In this document: positions 9,260 to 18,097 of the stretch, in pieces
How the letters are laid out: the number at the start of each line of letters is the position of its first letter
Position numbering within the stretch: position 1 is the first letter of the stretch
Source of the DNA: Cohnella phaseoli
GTDB lineage: Bacteria; Bacillota; Bacilli; Paenibacillales; Paenibacillaceae
Assembly: GCF_003386235.1 (NCBI RefSeq)
Contig: NZ_QRDZ01000039.1
Span: 1-64,000 of the forward strand
Length of the DNA stretch: 64,000 nucleotides
Direction of reading: 5' to 3'
Program-made: the position numbers and the translations under genes
Notes under the pieces: model-generated
Seen by the model: the letters and a program-made list of their open reading frames with translations, nothing else
The model's database searches: none
What the model was told of the DNA's origin: nothing

Positions 9260-10102
9260 ATGAGCAGGGAAATTAGAGTCATCGTCATCGGGGCGCATCC
9301 CGACGAGCCGGATATTTACGCCGGCGGATTGGCCGCGCTGTATGCGGAGCAGGGCCATCGCGTCAAATTTCTGTCCTTGACGGACGGCCGCTGCGGCCAT
9401 TATTCCGTCGGCGGAGACGAGCTTGTTGCGACAAGAAAAGCGGAAGCCGCCGAGGCGGCGCGCCGGCTCGGCATCGACGAATACGCGGTGCTGGACACTC
9501 CGGACGGAGAGCTGCTGCCGACGATTGCCGTTCGCAATGAAGTGATTAGACAAATTCGGCTTTGGCGGGCGGACATCGTCGTCTCCTTCCATCCGGACGG
9601 AGGCGCGCACCCCGATAACCGTTACGCAGGCCGAGTCGTCGGCGACGCGGTGCCCTTCGTCGCCAAAACGCCAAACGCCGTGCCGGACGCGCCGGCTTTA
9701 ACCCAGCCGCCCGTTGTTCTGCTGATGCCGGACTATTCATTGAAAAGTCGTTATCGTTGCGACATCGCCATAGACATCGGCCCGGCACTGGAGAAGAAGC
9801 TGCTCGCCTGCGACGCCCATGCGACGCAATTTTATGAATTTACGCCATGGCAGGCCGGGTTTCTGCACGAGGTCCCTACGGAGAGCTGGGAGAACAAAAA
9901 AGCCTTCCTGCTGAAGCATTGGGGAGAGTTTATTAACGCCTCGGACGAAATGCGGCAGGCGCTTATTTCCGGCTACGGGGAGCAAGCCGCACAGCTTGTC
10001 CGTTACGCGGAGCCGTTCGAGATCGCCGACTATGGTCGCCGTCCAAGCGCGGAGGAATGGCCTGAGCTGTTCCCGATGCTCGGACGCGCGGCTGCGCAAT
10101 AA
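9260..10102 (+). CDS. PIG-L family N-deacetylase
   Basis: 280 residues from ATG 9260; GGAGGAG lies 10 nt upstream, and an earlier in-frame ATG (9245) is part of that site. The N-terminal GAHPDEPD motif and the central HPDNRYAG motif are the zinc and catalytic elements of PIG-L/LmbE deacetylases, which remove acetyl groups from N-acetylglucosamine-type sugars and conjugates. The second Asp of the usual HPDD(E) is Glu here, an altered metal ligand. Placement between a sugar isomerase and an oxidoreductase in a sugar-uptake operon suggests that the imported substrate carries an N-acyl sugar (inference). Confidence 0.85.
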   Translation: MSREIRVIVIGAHPDEPDIYAGGLAALYAEQGHRVKFLSLTDGRCGHYSVGGDELVATRKAEAAEAARRLGIDEYAVLDTPDGELLPTIAVRNEVIRQIRLWRADIVVSFHPDGGAHPDNRYAGRVVGDAVPFVAKTPNAVPDAPALTQPPVVLLMPDYSLKSRYRCDIAIDIGPALEKKLLACDAHATQFYEFTPWQAGFLHEVPTESWENKKAFLLKHWGEFINASDEMRQALISGYGEQAAQLVRYAEPFEIADYGRRPSAEEWPELFPMLGRAAAQ

Positions 10103-10117
10103 CGCGGAGGACGGAAC

Positions 10118-11029
10118 GTGCTGCTTGCTCTAGTCGCCGCTGTTTTGTTCACCGTTCAATCGCTGTGCCTGAAGCTGCTGCCGGAGTCTCGCTCCGCGCG
10201 CGGCCCGATCGGCGTCATCGCTGCTTATTCGGCGATGATCGCGGCCGGTCTCATGCTGTGGCGCGTCTTCTCCGGAGCCTCGTCAATCGGAGCGACCACA
10301 TGGGCGTATGGGGCGGCCTATGGCGTCGTCTTCGTACTGACAATGTTTTTCTATGCTCGCGCAATGAGTATGGGGCCGTTATCGTACTCTTCTTTTTATT
10401 TTTCCGCCAGCCTGATGGTGCCGGTTGTCGCCAGTCTGACGCTGTGGGGAGAGCCTGCAAGCCCCTTTAAGCTGGCCGGTCTAGCTTTGTTTCTGCTCTC
10501 TTTTTATTTCATTCAAGTGCTCGGCGCGCGGCCGCAGGCTGCCCGCGCCAAGACGGACATTCGCTGGCTAGCTTATTGCCTGCTCGCCTTTCTGTTTAAC
10601 GGGCTGCTGCCGGTTGTCGCCAAGCTGCACCAGATTGCGATGAACGGACAGGAAGCTCCGGAGCTGATGCTTGTCGGCTTCTCGTCCGCAGGCATATGCG
10701 CTTTGGCAGTATGGGTCGCGTTAGGCCGCCGACGGAACGGGGCAGCGCAGCGCAGACCCGAAGCTGCTCTTGGTGCGCCGATTCAGCGAATGTCCTGGAG
10801 CGCGATCGGCTTGATCGCGTGTATCGGGGCGGCTACGGGAATCGGCAACGCCCTTGTCGCTTATTTGACGAGCCGGTTGCCGGGCGCGCTGCTGTTCCCG
10901 TTCGTTAACGGAACGATGATCGTGCTGCTGACGCTCGCCTCCGCTTGGCTGTTCCGCGAGAAGCTTAGCCGCGGCGGCTTGCTGGGCATCGGAACGGGCC
11001 TGCTGGCGATGATCGCTGTAAATATGTAA
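10118..11029 (+). CDS. EamA/DMT-superfamily transporter
   Basis: 303 residues with about ten hydrophobic helices arranged as two EamA repeats, the usual size of DMT exporters. The start is GTG 10118 with CGGAGGA upstream, 15 bp after the deacetylase stop. It may export or import a small sugar-derived metabolite; family members move amino acids, nucleotide sugars or other small solutes, and the substrate cannot be assigned here. It is presumably co-transcribed with the flanking catabolic genes. Confidence 0.82.
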   Translation: MLLALVAAVLFTVQSLCLKLLPESRSARGPIGVIAAYSAMIAAGLMLWRVFSGASSIGATTWAYGAAYGVVFVLTMFFYARAMSMGPLSYSSFYFSASLMVPVVASLTLWGEPASPFKLAGLALFLLSFYFIQVLGARPQAARAKTDIRWLAYCLLAFLFNGLLPVVAKLHQIAMNGQEAPELMLVGFSSAGICALAVWVALGRRRNGAAQRRPEAALGAPIQRMSWSAIGLIACIGAATGIGNALVAYLTSRLPGALLFPFVNGTMIVLLTLASAWLFREKLSRGGLLGIGTGLLAMIAVNM

Positions 11030-11046
11030 AGGAGGTTGGCATAAAT

Positions 11047-12126
11047 ATGATTCGACTCGCTTTGCTTAGCTGCTGGAATCCCTATCATACGCGAAGCTTT
11101 GTGCGAGACTTGGTCGAATTCCCGGAAGCGCGGCTGGTAGCGGTCTGGGATGACGATCATGAGCGCGGAACGGCTCATGCCGCGGAATTCGGCCTGCCGT
11201 TCGAGCCTAACTTGACGGCTTTGCTGGACAGAGCGGACATCGACGGCGTAATAATCGATAGTTCTCCCGCCCAGGCGGCGTCTTTGATTGAGCTGGCCGC
11301 GCAGGCCGGCAAGCATGCGCTCGCCGATCAGACGCTGGCGATGACGCTGCGCGAAGCCGAACAGGTCGCCTCGCACATTCGCCGAGCGAACATCCGCTTT
11401 GCCGTCGATATGTCGCTTAAGCGCTGGCCGGTAAATCTCGCTGCCGCAAATGCGGCTCGCTCCGGCGCGTTAGGCGAAGTCACCTGCATGCGCGTTCGCA
11501 ACGCCCATCACAGCGCAATTGCGGCGACAACTTCTTTCGCCTCGCGGTTCCTGGATGCTCCTTATGGCGTCTTCTCGGACCTCGGCGCTCATGGCTTGTA
11601 CTTGACGCACGACATTTTGGGACGCCCCGACGCCGTCACCGCCGTTGTGTCCCGGTTCACCGGACATTCGGCCGAGGATAACGCCGTCTGCGTGCTGGAA
11701 TATGCGAACGGAACGATTGCGATTTGCGAAACAAGCTATGTTGCCGGGCAATCTCCCTTTGCGATCGAGCTGTACGGAACGGAGGGCAGCTTTTTGGGAG
11801 GAGGCGCAAACGGCATCCACCGGAAGCTGCTTCAGCCTTCGGACGCTGTCGTTCGAGCTTATGGAATGGAGAAGCAAGCCGAACTGGCTCGCGATGCTTC
11901 TGAGATGCCGGATGCTGCCGAACCTTCGACGCTGTCGAAATGGTTGGAAGCGATCGAGTTGGCTAAAAAGCGGAAAGAGTCCAACGGTTCCTCTGCTCCG
12001 AACAACGAGCTGCCCGCCGAATGGAATGCCCGTCTCGACGATGCGATCGCTCTGGCGGAGCTGCTGGAGGCTCTCTATCTTTCCGCGGAAACCGGCCGTA
12101 AAGTCTATTTGCGGGATTTCGAGTAA
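11047..12126 (+). CDS. Gfo/Idh/MocA family oxidoreductase
   Basis: 359 residues. An N-terminal NAD(P)-binding fold (about 1-120; the glycine pattern is weaker than GxGxxG, reading LLSCWNPYHTR) and a C-terminal substrate domain. The motif FSDLGAHGLYLTHDILG carries the Asp and His expected near the active site; the usual EKP motif is replaced by ADQTLA, so Lys is absent at that position. It probably oxidises a sugar or inositol-like compound, perhaps the product of the preceding deacetylase/isomerase. AAGGAGGT precedes the ATG. Last gene of the operon. Confidence 0.8.
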   Translation: MIRLALLSCWNPYHTRSFVRDLVEFPEARLVAVWDDDHERGTAHAAEFGLPFEPNLTALLDRADIDGVIIDSSPAQAASLIELAAQAGKHALADQTLAMTLREAEQVASHIRRANIRFAVDMSLKRWPVNLAAANAARSGALGEVTCMRVRNAHHSAIAATTSFASRFLDAPYGVFSDLGAHGLYLTHDILGRPDAVTAVVSRFTGHSAEDNAVCVLEYANGTIAICETSYVAGQSPFAIELYGTEGSFLGGGANGIHRKLLQPSDAVVRAYGMEKQAELARDASEMPDAAEPSTLSKWLEAIELAKKRKESNGSSAPNNELPAEWNARLDDAIALAELLEALYLSAETGRKVYLRDFE

Positions 12127-12131
12127 CTTTA

Positions 12132-12270
12132 TACGGTTATTCCTACAAACGTCCGTCGTTTGAGCCTGAACCGAGTAGCTTTGTACGAATTTCCGAACAA
12201 ACGTTCTCCACTTAAGCCTTATTCGAGCTGTGTTGTACGATTTTCCCACTAACTTCGCTACGTAAACTTT
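12132..12270. repeat. Degenerate 52-bp tandem repeat, about 2.6 units
   Basis: Units begin at 12132, 12184 and 12236, each with TACG. The first two match at 33 of 52 positions by hand alignment; the shared core is ACAAACGT and the shared tail CGAG...TTG. The third unit decays after about 30 bp. It lies just after the oxidoreductase stop in a non-coding convergent gap. Confidence 0.65.
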
Positions 12271-12318
12271 TGAGTGCAAATAGATTCGCCCTAAAAGTTC
12301 AATTTTAATTGGAAACAG

Positions 12319-12436
12319 TGTGGGCCACGATTAGCTTGGAGACTGCCTCATACGGTCCTGAAATCGGCCTCTTACACGGGGTGCCCAATTTAGATTTCAG
12401 GAGCGTATGGCAGCTCGTGGCGACACTTATTTGTGT
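12319..12436. repeat. Long imperfect inverted repeat, unknown structured element
   Basis: Inner arms 12343-12365 and 12393-12413 pair with a two-base bulge and one mismatch around a 27-nt loop. Outer parts (GTGTGGGCCACGA and TCGTGGCGACAC) also pair, with a 12-nt insert on the left. No convincing coding capacity. It may be a structured RNA or a remnant of a small mobile element. The rest of 12127-12696 holds only the tandem repeat and the terminator. Confidence 0.6.
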
Positions 12437-12543
12437 TTGGAAAGGCAATCTACACCTATACTTGCGGTCACCCAGTAATAAAGGCGGCCCACTCCCTTCC
12501 ACGTGATTGTAGTGTACTGAATATCTCTGCAACTCTGGCATAC

Positions 12544-12594
12544 AAAAAAAACGCCCAAGGCGAACGGATTTCATTCCGTTTTGTGCCTTGAGCG
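12544..12594 (-). terminator. Rho-independent terminator for the GH18 gene
   Basis: On the minus strand a stem with CAAGGC / GCCTTG and AACGGA / TCCGTT pairs is followed by GGGCG and T8. It is located about 100 bp after the stop of the GH18 gene. Confidence 0.75.
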
Positions 12595-12696
12595 AAGCGA
12601 ACGGCATAGCCATATACATGCACATTTTACGTTTCATCGATAATCACCTAGGACAACTCGATTGCTTATGGAACAGTCCCCGTTTTTGTTCAACTA

Positions 12697-14436
12697 TCAT
12701 TTATTTTGCAAAGTTTTATCTAACACATCCCAAATATCCTGAGACTCGAAGCCCCTTCTCCAAGACGCCACTCCGCCTAGATCGTATTTACCGACCAGCT
12801 CCGCTCGCGCCTTCATGGACACCGCATCTTCGATCCAAATTCGCTTAAGCGCTTTGTCTTCTTTGAATTCCACATAATTTTGTCCCGTTTCCGCAGAGAA
12901 AACCGGCTTAAGCTTCTTCTCCTCGATCAGCTTGTTGACGGCGTTCATGCTCATCGTTTTGGAAGACACTTTAACGCCGCCCTCCCCGTTCGGCTCTTCG
13001 GTCCATATCCGGGTATACAGCGGGACGCCCAAAATAAATTTGCTTGCCGGAACCCCGTCCTCCTCCAGAATGCGTCTGACGGAATTCTCCGTCCACGGCA
13101 GCGAGGAAACGGAGCCAGAGACCGGGCTGGACGCCCAATGCTCATCGTATGCCATCAGCATCATAAAATCGACGCTCGCTCCCAGCCGCTTCCGGTCCAG
13201 AAACGCAGACCACATCTCGCTATTCGACTTGGCGGTCACATCGATGGAGACGACAAGATTTTGCTCATGCATAAGCGGCGTCATCTCGCGAACGAATTGC
13301 ACCAGATTGTCCTTATCCTTCGTATAGACGTTCTCGAAATCGATATTGACGCCTTGCAGCTTAAATGTTTTGGCATAAGCCAGCATTTGCTGGATCATAA
13401 CGGATCGAGACTCGTAGCTGGACAATGCGTTGTGCGTCCGATCGGGCTCGAACCCGTTGCTGAACAGCCCCCATACTTGAATCCCTTTGGAATGCGCCCA
13501 CTTGACATAAGAAGAGTTCGCATTGCTGCGCACATTTCCTTCTCCGTCCACAAGCTCGAACCAGGTTGGGCTGACTACGTTAACTCCCGGCAGCTCTCCG
13601 ATCTTCGCCGTATCCGGATTAGCCGAGTAGACCGCCTCCCAGGTCAGATTAATTTTCTGCCCTTCGGACTTCCAGGCGACGAACGGCTTGTCATCTTCCT
13701 TCTCGGAAGGAATCGTCTCCAGTTCGCCGATCGCTACTCCGCTCTTGGCAGCATAGCCGAAATGACCGGAAGCGGATTGGATTTTATACCAGCCCTCTTC
13801 CTCCTCCTCCAATATACGAACGTCCGTCCCGGCAAGCAAATCCTCGACAATCGGATAGGATTTTGCAGGGCCTTCCCTCATCGTAATTCCTTTTGTCTTG
13901 CTCAGTGACACTTTGCCATGCCGGACTTCCTCGCCCGGCTCGTACAAGGTGACGATACCGGTAGACTCCGCGAGCTTGATTTGAATCCCGAACAGCTCCG
14001 TAAGCGGAGCGATCGGCAAATACAAATCGTCGTCGAACTTCTTGGCGGCGAATCGCAGCGTCATCGGCTTGCGGTTCAGCGTCGCGTCCAGCTCCCCGGT
14101 CTTAAAGTGCATTACCTTCGTATCGTTCGTCAGAATAATGCTCTCCGTCTTCTCCTCATACCGCACTCCGTCTCCTAACAGACGCGAGGCGATCGGCATC
14201 GGAATCAACATTCCTTCATCGCTGCCGCGTGCGTACTGCTCTGTCCATTCCCCTCGAATCATGATCGGATTAGGCTGGGCGGTATATTGCGGGACAACGT
14301 AAGACGTATTGGCCGAATGAGATAATTTCCACCAGATTGTAACACCTGCCGCTATTGCGAAGAGCAGCAGAAGAAGCAGCCACTTGCGCGATCGTCGGCC
14401 GTCGCGTCTCCGTCTGGGGGCAAGTTCATGATTCAA
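12697..14436 (-). CDS. Membrane-anchored GH18 family hydrolase with SH3 domain
   Basis: 579 residues. A cytoplasmic Arg-rich N-terminus and one transmembrane helix (about 19-36) anchor it; a copper-amine-oxidase-N-like region (about 55-165) and a bacterial SH3 domain (about 175-235) precede a GH18 barrel (about 260-575). The active-site motif is GVNIDFE (residues 362-368) with the catalytic Glu present and the first Asp replaced by Asn, as in spore and wall GH18 proteins such as the YaaH/YdhD group. It probably hydrolyses or binds peptidoglycan or cortex glycans outside the membrane. The start is TTG with a GGAG site upstream. Confidence 0.85.
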   Translation of the reverse strand: MNHELAPRRRRDGRRSRKWLLLLLLFAIAAGVTIWWKLSHSANTSYVVPQYTAQPNPIMIRGEWTEQYARGSDEGMLIPMPIASRLLGDGVRYEEKTESIILTNDTKVMHFKTGELDATLNRKPMTLRFAAKKFDDDLYLPIAPLTELFGIQIKLAESTGIVTLYEPGEEVRHGKVSLSKTKGITMREGPAKSYPIVEDLLAGTDVRILEEEEEGWYKIQSASGHFGYAAKSGVAIGELETIPSEKEDDKPFVAWKSEGQKINLTWEAVYSANPDTAKIGELPGVNVVSPTWFELVDGEGNVRSNANSSYVKWAHSKGIQVWGLFSNGFEPDRTHNALSSYESRSVMIQQMLAYAKTFKLQGVNIDFENVYTKDKDNLVQFVREMTPLMHEQNLVVSIDVTAKSNSEMWSAFLDRKRLGASVDFMMLMAYDEHWASSPVSGSVSSLPWTENSVRRILEEDGVPASKFILGVPLYTRIWTEEPNGEGGVKVSSKTMSMNAVNKLIEEKKLKPVFSAETGQNYVEFKEDKALKRIWIEDAVSMKARAELVGKYDLGGVASWRRGFESQDIWDVLDKTLQNK

Positions 14437-14550
14437 AACCGTTTCAACTCCGTTTCTGCTGAGCTGCGTGCATGATTTGTCCTTATTATTAAACGATTGT
14501 AATCCCCGTCAGGTTGCTGGATAATACGGGGAATGACCGGCCGCGTGCAA

Positions 14551-14583
14551 ATAAAAACACGCCGAGTGTACGCTCAGCGTGTT
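14551..14583 (-). terminator. Rho-independent terminator for perR
   Basis: On the minus strand AACACGCTGAG pairs with CTCGGCGTGTT around a short loop, followed by TTTATTT, just after the perR stop. Confidence 0.8.
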
Positions 14584-14601
14584 CGTTGCTCTTGTGATCG
14601 A

Positions 14602-15033
14602 TTAAGAATGCATGCCCTTGCATGTTGGACAGAGCCCATAAAGCTCAAGCCGATGACCGAACACGCTGAAGCCGGTCATGGCGGCAGCGGCCCGCTCTGC
14701 GTCCTCCACGGGCGGCAGGTCGATATCGACAATCGTTCCGCAGCTCGTGCAAGTAATGTGGTAATGATCCGACATATCTGCATCAAACCGGCTCGAATCG
14801 TCCCCGTAGGTCAGCTCTTTGACTAGTCCTGCATCTACAAACAGCTTCAAGTTATTATAAACGGTTGCCACGCTCAGGCTCGGATATTGCGGCGACAGGG
14901 CGCGAAAAATATCGTCCGCCGTCGGGTGCGTATACGATTCCATCAGGTACTGCAGTATGGCGTAGCGTTGGGGGGTCATCCGGATTCCGCCGGATTTGAG
15001 CTGGTCCACGGCATGCTCGACCCTGGATTCCAT
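14602..15033 (-). CDS. perR: Peroxide-stress repressor PerR (Fur family)
   Basis: 143 residues from ATG 15033; starting there puts the metal residues exactly one position before those of B. subtilis PerR. Regulatory metal ligands His36, Asp84, His90, His92, Asp103 and structural zinc Cys95, Cys98, Cys135, Cys138 are all present. The DNA-binding helix SVATVYNNL and the metal-site motif RFD...DHYH are near identical to PerR. It senses hydrogen peroxide by histidine oxidation and represses detoxification genes. An upstream ATG at 15066 exists but would add a non-conserved tail. It has its own promoter (15084-15113) and terminator. Confidence 0.95.
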   Translation of the reverse strand: MESRVEHAVDQLKSGGIRMTPQRYAILQYLMESYTHPTADDIFRALSPQYPSLSVATVYNNLKLFVDAGLVKELTYGDDSSRFDADMSDHYHITCTSCGTIVDIDLPPVEDAERAAAAMTGFSVFGHRLELYGLCPTCKGMHS

Positions 15034-15083
15034 GCTCTCACAGCCTTTCGTATAACTTATGCGCACTGACGCACGTATAACCT

Positions 15084-15113
15084 ATTCTACGGTCCGCGTT
15101 CAGTCGTTGTCAA
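15084..15113 (-). promoter_or_regulatory. perR: perR promoter (sigma A)
   Basis: On the minus strand, TTGACA, 18 bp, TAGAAT. Transcription would begin near 15077. A GTTATAC motif follows the -10 and another lies near the start codon; neither forms a clean PerR box, so autoregulation is not shown. Confidence 0.75.
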
Positions 15114-15145
15114 TGGAATAAACCCCCGCCTTTTCGCCAGCCCGT

Positions 15146-15919
15146 TCAGTTCCTGCCAGCCTTGTGCCCGCGATTTTCCCAAAACCAGTACACAATGCCC
15201 GCTCCGATCAGAATGACGGCCCCGAAGGCAGAGCCTGCCGAGTTGAACAGCTTATGCGTCCAACTCGATCCCGACGTCAGCAGCATCAACACGCCCACTC
15301 CGGCCACAACAAGGATGGCGACGGGCGGCATACCGCGAGCGGCTGGAGGCTGTACCGGCTGCGAATGCGGCTGCGGCTGCATGGCGTCCGGCTGCACGGC
15401 GGCTCCCCCGAGAGGCGCCTGCTCCCAGCCGACTTGCTCCGGATACGGTCCGGGAATCGGAGCCGACGACGGCGCTGGCCCCCATCCCGCCCGATGGCCG
15501 TAAGAAGCCGCGGCGGAGCCGGAGCGGTCGTTCACGGCATCCGTGCTTTGGATCGCATTGAATAGGGTGTAGAAATAAATAATGGGAATAAGCAGCGAAA
15601 AAAATAGAACTTGCAGAGTACCGACACTGCTAACTTGCACAATGGCCGTGATGTCCAATGCAAGCATCAGCATCAGCACAATGCCTTTGCCCATCAATCC
15701 TAAATACATGTGCCCTGTCCCGGGAACCATAGCGGAAAGCCAACCCGCCACCCATTTCTTTTTCCGTCTGGCGTTCGGCAGACGCTCCGGATAGGAGCTG
15801 GAAGCCCCGTAGCCTGGAGGCCAGTGTTGCTGCTGCGCGGCAGCGGCCGCATTCGCCGAGTCCGGGCTTGGAGGCGGCGGGTAGCCTGCCCCTGGATTCC
15901 AATTGTCCGCTTCTTTCAT
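15146..15919 (-). CDS. Proline-rich multi-pass membrane protein, unknown function
   Basis: 257 residues. A Pro/Ala/Gln-rich N-terminus (1-50) and a KKKW basic patch precede two close membrane helices with a GWLSAMVPGTGHMYLG hairpin that resembles TM2-type domains. Two more helices lie at about 190-210 and 225-245 after a second Pro/Gln-rich linker. CGGAGGGAT precedes the ATG. It is upstream of perR and in the same direction, but perR has its own promoter. I do not recognise a defined family; a small envelope or stress-associated membrane protein is plausible. Confidence 0.7.
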   Translation of the reverse strand: MKEADNWNPGAGYPPPPSPDSANAAAAAQQQHWPPGYGASSSYPERLPNARRKKKWVAGWLSAMVPGTGHMYLGLMGKGIVLMLMLALDITAIVQVSSVGTLQVLFFSLLIPIIYFYTLFNAIQSTDAVNDRSGSAAASYGHRAGWGPAPSSAPIPGPYPEQVGWEQAPLGGAAVQPDAMQPQPHSQPVQPPAARGMPPVAILVVAGVGVLMLLTSGSSWTHKLFNSAGSAFGAVILIGAGIVYWFWENRGHKAGRN

Positions 15920-16097
15920 ACTGATCCCTCCGACAGTCTCATTTCAGCGAGACGATGAGATCCCTTTCAGATCCCCATACGCCCCTGCTCCGGTTTGTTT
16001 GACTCATTCTATCATGCCCCGGTTCGACCCAACAACGGCAATTGGACGGGGCCGAACCTAGGCTTAAGTCGGAGGCCGGGACAATCTCTCAAAGCCC

Positions 16098-16568
16098 CTA
16101 ACTCGCTGAAGGCGGCCGTATAAGCTGAACCATCGTAATCTCCGGAACCGGACTAAACGTCATCTTGCGCTCGAATCCGAACTTCTCATAGAGCCGCAGC
16201 GCAGGCGAATTGCGGATTTCCGCCGTTACGCCCCAGGTCGACGCAGCCGGTTCCGCGGCTAACGCCTCCGTCAACAGCTTCGCTCCAATGCCTTGGCGCA
16301 TTGCGTTCGGATGAACCATTACGCGGCAAATCGACAAGCGGTCCGGCCCGTCGCGTTCATACGATACGGCTCCAATCAATTCTCCTTCTTCGTCTCTGTA
16401 GCCCAGAAAGCTTTCTCCGCACTCCTGCAGCGTTTGAATCGTATCCTTCAAGGGCGGCAGATCGGCCACGCCGATTAAGTTCGCTTCGACCCTGTAGGCG
16501 GGATGCTGCAACGCCCATACTTCCTCGGCCGCTTCCCGCTGCCGAATGTCCAACGGTATGATCTCCAT
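16098..16568 (-). CDS. GNAT family N-acetyltransferase
   Basis: 156 residues from ATG 16568, which has GGGGGT at proper spacing; the longer start at 16586 has its Shine-Dalgarno touching the ATG. The acetyl-CoA-binding segment VMVHPNAMRQGIGAKLL (V-h-P-x-x-R-x-x-G-x-G/A) and the C-terminal RLYEKFGFERK motif define the GNAT fold. The acceptor substrate is unknown. It lies downstream of gatB, in the same direction, past a hairpin. Confidence 0.85.
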   Translation of the reverse strand: MEIIPLDIRQREAAEEVWALQHPAYRVEANLIGVADLPPLKDTIQTLQECGESFLGYRDEEGELIGAVSYERDGPDRLSICRVMVHPNAMRQGIGAKLLTEALAAEPAASTWGVTAEIRNSPALRLYEKFGFERKMTFSPVPEITMVQLIRPPSAS

Positions 16569-16602
16569 AAGCTTTACCCCCAACATCCTTCTGAAAATGG
16601 CA

Positions 16603-16637
16603 CAACGGCAAGCCCGCTCTAACGCGGAGTTGCCGTT
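16603..16637 (-). terminator. Hairpin after gatB
   Basis: On the minus strand AACGGCAA pairs with TTGCCGTT, with an inner CCGCG / AGCGG pairing, followed by the weakly T-rich GTGCCATTTT. It would terminate or attenuate the gatCAB transcript before the GNAT gene. Confidence 0.55.
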
Positions 16638-16651
16638 GATTTTAACATTAA

Positions 16652-18085
16652 CTAGCCCTTCAAACGATCCATCAGCAGCTTGTTGACGAGGCCCGGATTG
16701 GCTTTGCCCTTCGTCTCTTTCATAATCTGCCCGACGAGGAACCCGATCGCCTTGTCCTTGCCGCCACGGAAATCTTCTACGGATTGCGGGTTGGCGGCGA
16801 TAATCGCGTCGACGATCGCCAGTATCGCGCCCTCGTCGCTGATCTGCACCAAGCCCTGCTCCTCCACGATCTTCTGCGGGGATTTCCCTGTCTCCAGCAT
16901 GCTCTTGAACACGGTTTTGGCGATTTTCGTGCTGATTGTGCCTTTCTCGATCAGCTGAATCATCTCGCCTAAGCCTTGGCCCGTAATTTGGACGCCGTCC
17001 AGCTCCAAATTGTTCGCGTTCAAATAGCCGAGCAAGTCGCCCATAATCCAGTTGGCCGACGCCTTGGCATCGCTCGTATGCTTAAGGCTCTCCTCGAAGA
17101 AATCGGAAAGCTTCATCCATGCCGTCAACACGCCGGCGTCGTAGGACGACAGGCCATATTGCTCGATATAACGCGCTTGACGCGCATCCGGAAGCTCCGG
17201 AATCGAAGCGCGCACCCGCGCCTTCCACTCGTCGTCGATATGAAGACGCACAAGGTCCGGGTCCGGGAAGTAGCGATAATCATGCGCTTCTTCTTTACCG
17301 CGCATGCTGAACGTTTTGCCTTGACTTTCATCCCAGCGCCGCGTCTCCTGCACCACTTCTCCGCCGCCGTCGAGAATGTCCGCCTGACGCAGCTCCTCGT
17401 ACTCCAGGCCGCGCTGAACGCCGCGGAAGGAGTTCATATTTTTCAGCTCCGCGCGAGTTCCGAACTTCTCCTGTCCATATGGACGGATACTGATGTTGGC
17501 ATCGCAGCGCAGGCTGCCTTCCTCCATCTTGACGTCGGACACGTCGCAGTACTGCATAATTGCCCGCAGCTTCTCCAGATACGCCTTCGCTTCTTCCGGG
17601 GAACGGATATCCGGCTCCGAGACGATCTCAACGAGCGGCGTGCCGACGCGGTTCAAATCGACGAGCGAGCCGAGGCCGCCGTCGATATGCGTCAGCTTGC
17701 CCGCATCCTCTTCCAGATGCAGGCGAGTGATGCCGATCCGCTTCGTCTTGCCGTTCACTTCGATGTCGATCCAGCCGTTCTGTCCGACCGGTTGGTCGTA
17801 CTGGGAAATCTGATACGCCTTCGGCGAATCCGGGTAAAAATAGTTTTTGCGATCGAATTTGCACCATTCCGCGATCTCGCAATTAATCGCCATCGCCGCT
17901 TTCATCGCGTATTCCACCGCTTGGCGGTTAAGTACGGGAAGAACGCCGGGATGGCCGAGACATACCGGACAAGTATGCGTATTAGGCGGCGCTCCGAAGG
18001 AAGTCGAGCAGCCGCAGAAAATTTTCGATTTCGTGTGCAGCTCGACGTGGACCTCGAGACCGATGACCGTTTCGTATTTAGACAT
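16652..18085 (-). CDS. gatB: Asp/Glu-tRNA amidotransferase subunit B
   Basis: 477 residues, normal family length. The N-terminus [15 protein letters not shown], the zinc-site cysteines CGCS and CPVCLGHPG, and the motif [16 protein letters not shown] are signatures of GatB. The C-terminal helical and YqeY-like tail recognises tRNA. With GatA and GatC it phosphorylates and amidates misacylated Glu-tRNA(Gln), and Asp-tRNA(Asn) where needed, in the cytoplasm. It starts 12 bp after gatA, with TTAGGAGGGT upstream. Gene order C-A-B is the standard Firmicutes operon. Confidence 0.98.
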   Translation of the reverse strand: MSKYETVIGLEVHVELHTKSKIFCGCSTSFGAPPNTHTCPVCLGHPGVLPVLNRQAVEYAMKAAMAINCEIAEWCKFDRKNYFYPDSPKAYQISQYDQPVGQNGWIDIEVNGKTKRIGITRLHLEEDAGKLTHIDGGLGSLVDLNRVGTPLVEIVSEPDIRSPEEAKAYLEKLRAIMQYCDVSDVKMEEGSLRCDANISIRPYGQEKFGTRAELKNMNSFRGVQRGLEYEELRQADILDGGGEVVQETRRWDESQGKTFSMRGKEEAHDYRYFPDPDLVRLHIDDEWKARVRASIPELPDARQARYIEQYGLSSYDAGVLTAWMKLSDFFEESLKHTSDAKASANWIMGDLLGYLNANNLELDGVQITGQGLGEMIQLIEKGTISTKIAKTVFKSMLETGKSPQKIVEEQGLVQISDEGAILAIVDAIIAANPQSVEDFRGGKDKAIGFLVGQIMKETKGKANPGLVNKLLMDRLKG

Positions 18086-18097
18086 GGTTAGACCCTC

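Noticed and set aside
12305-12637. 110-codon minus-strand frame in the convergent gap
   Set aside because: It runs across the long inverted repeat and the terminator, so the coding reading is explained by these structures; composition is not protein-like.
15070-15090. PerR box in the perR promoter
   Set aside because: GTTATAC motifs do not align with TTATAATNATTATAA well enough to claim autoregulation.
16976-18091. Long plus-strand frame opposite gatB
   Set aside because: A GC-biased antisense shadow; gatB has conserved motifs and the expected length.
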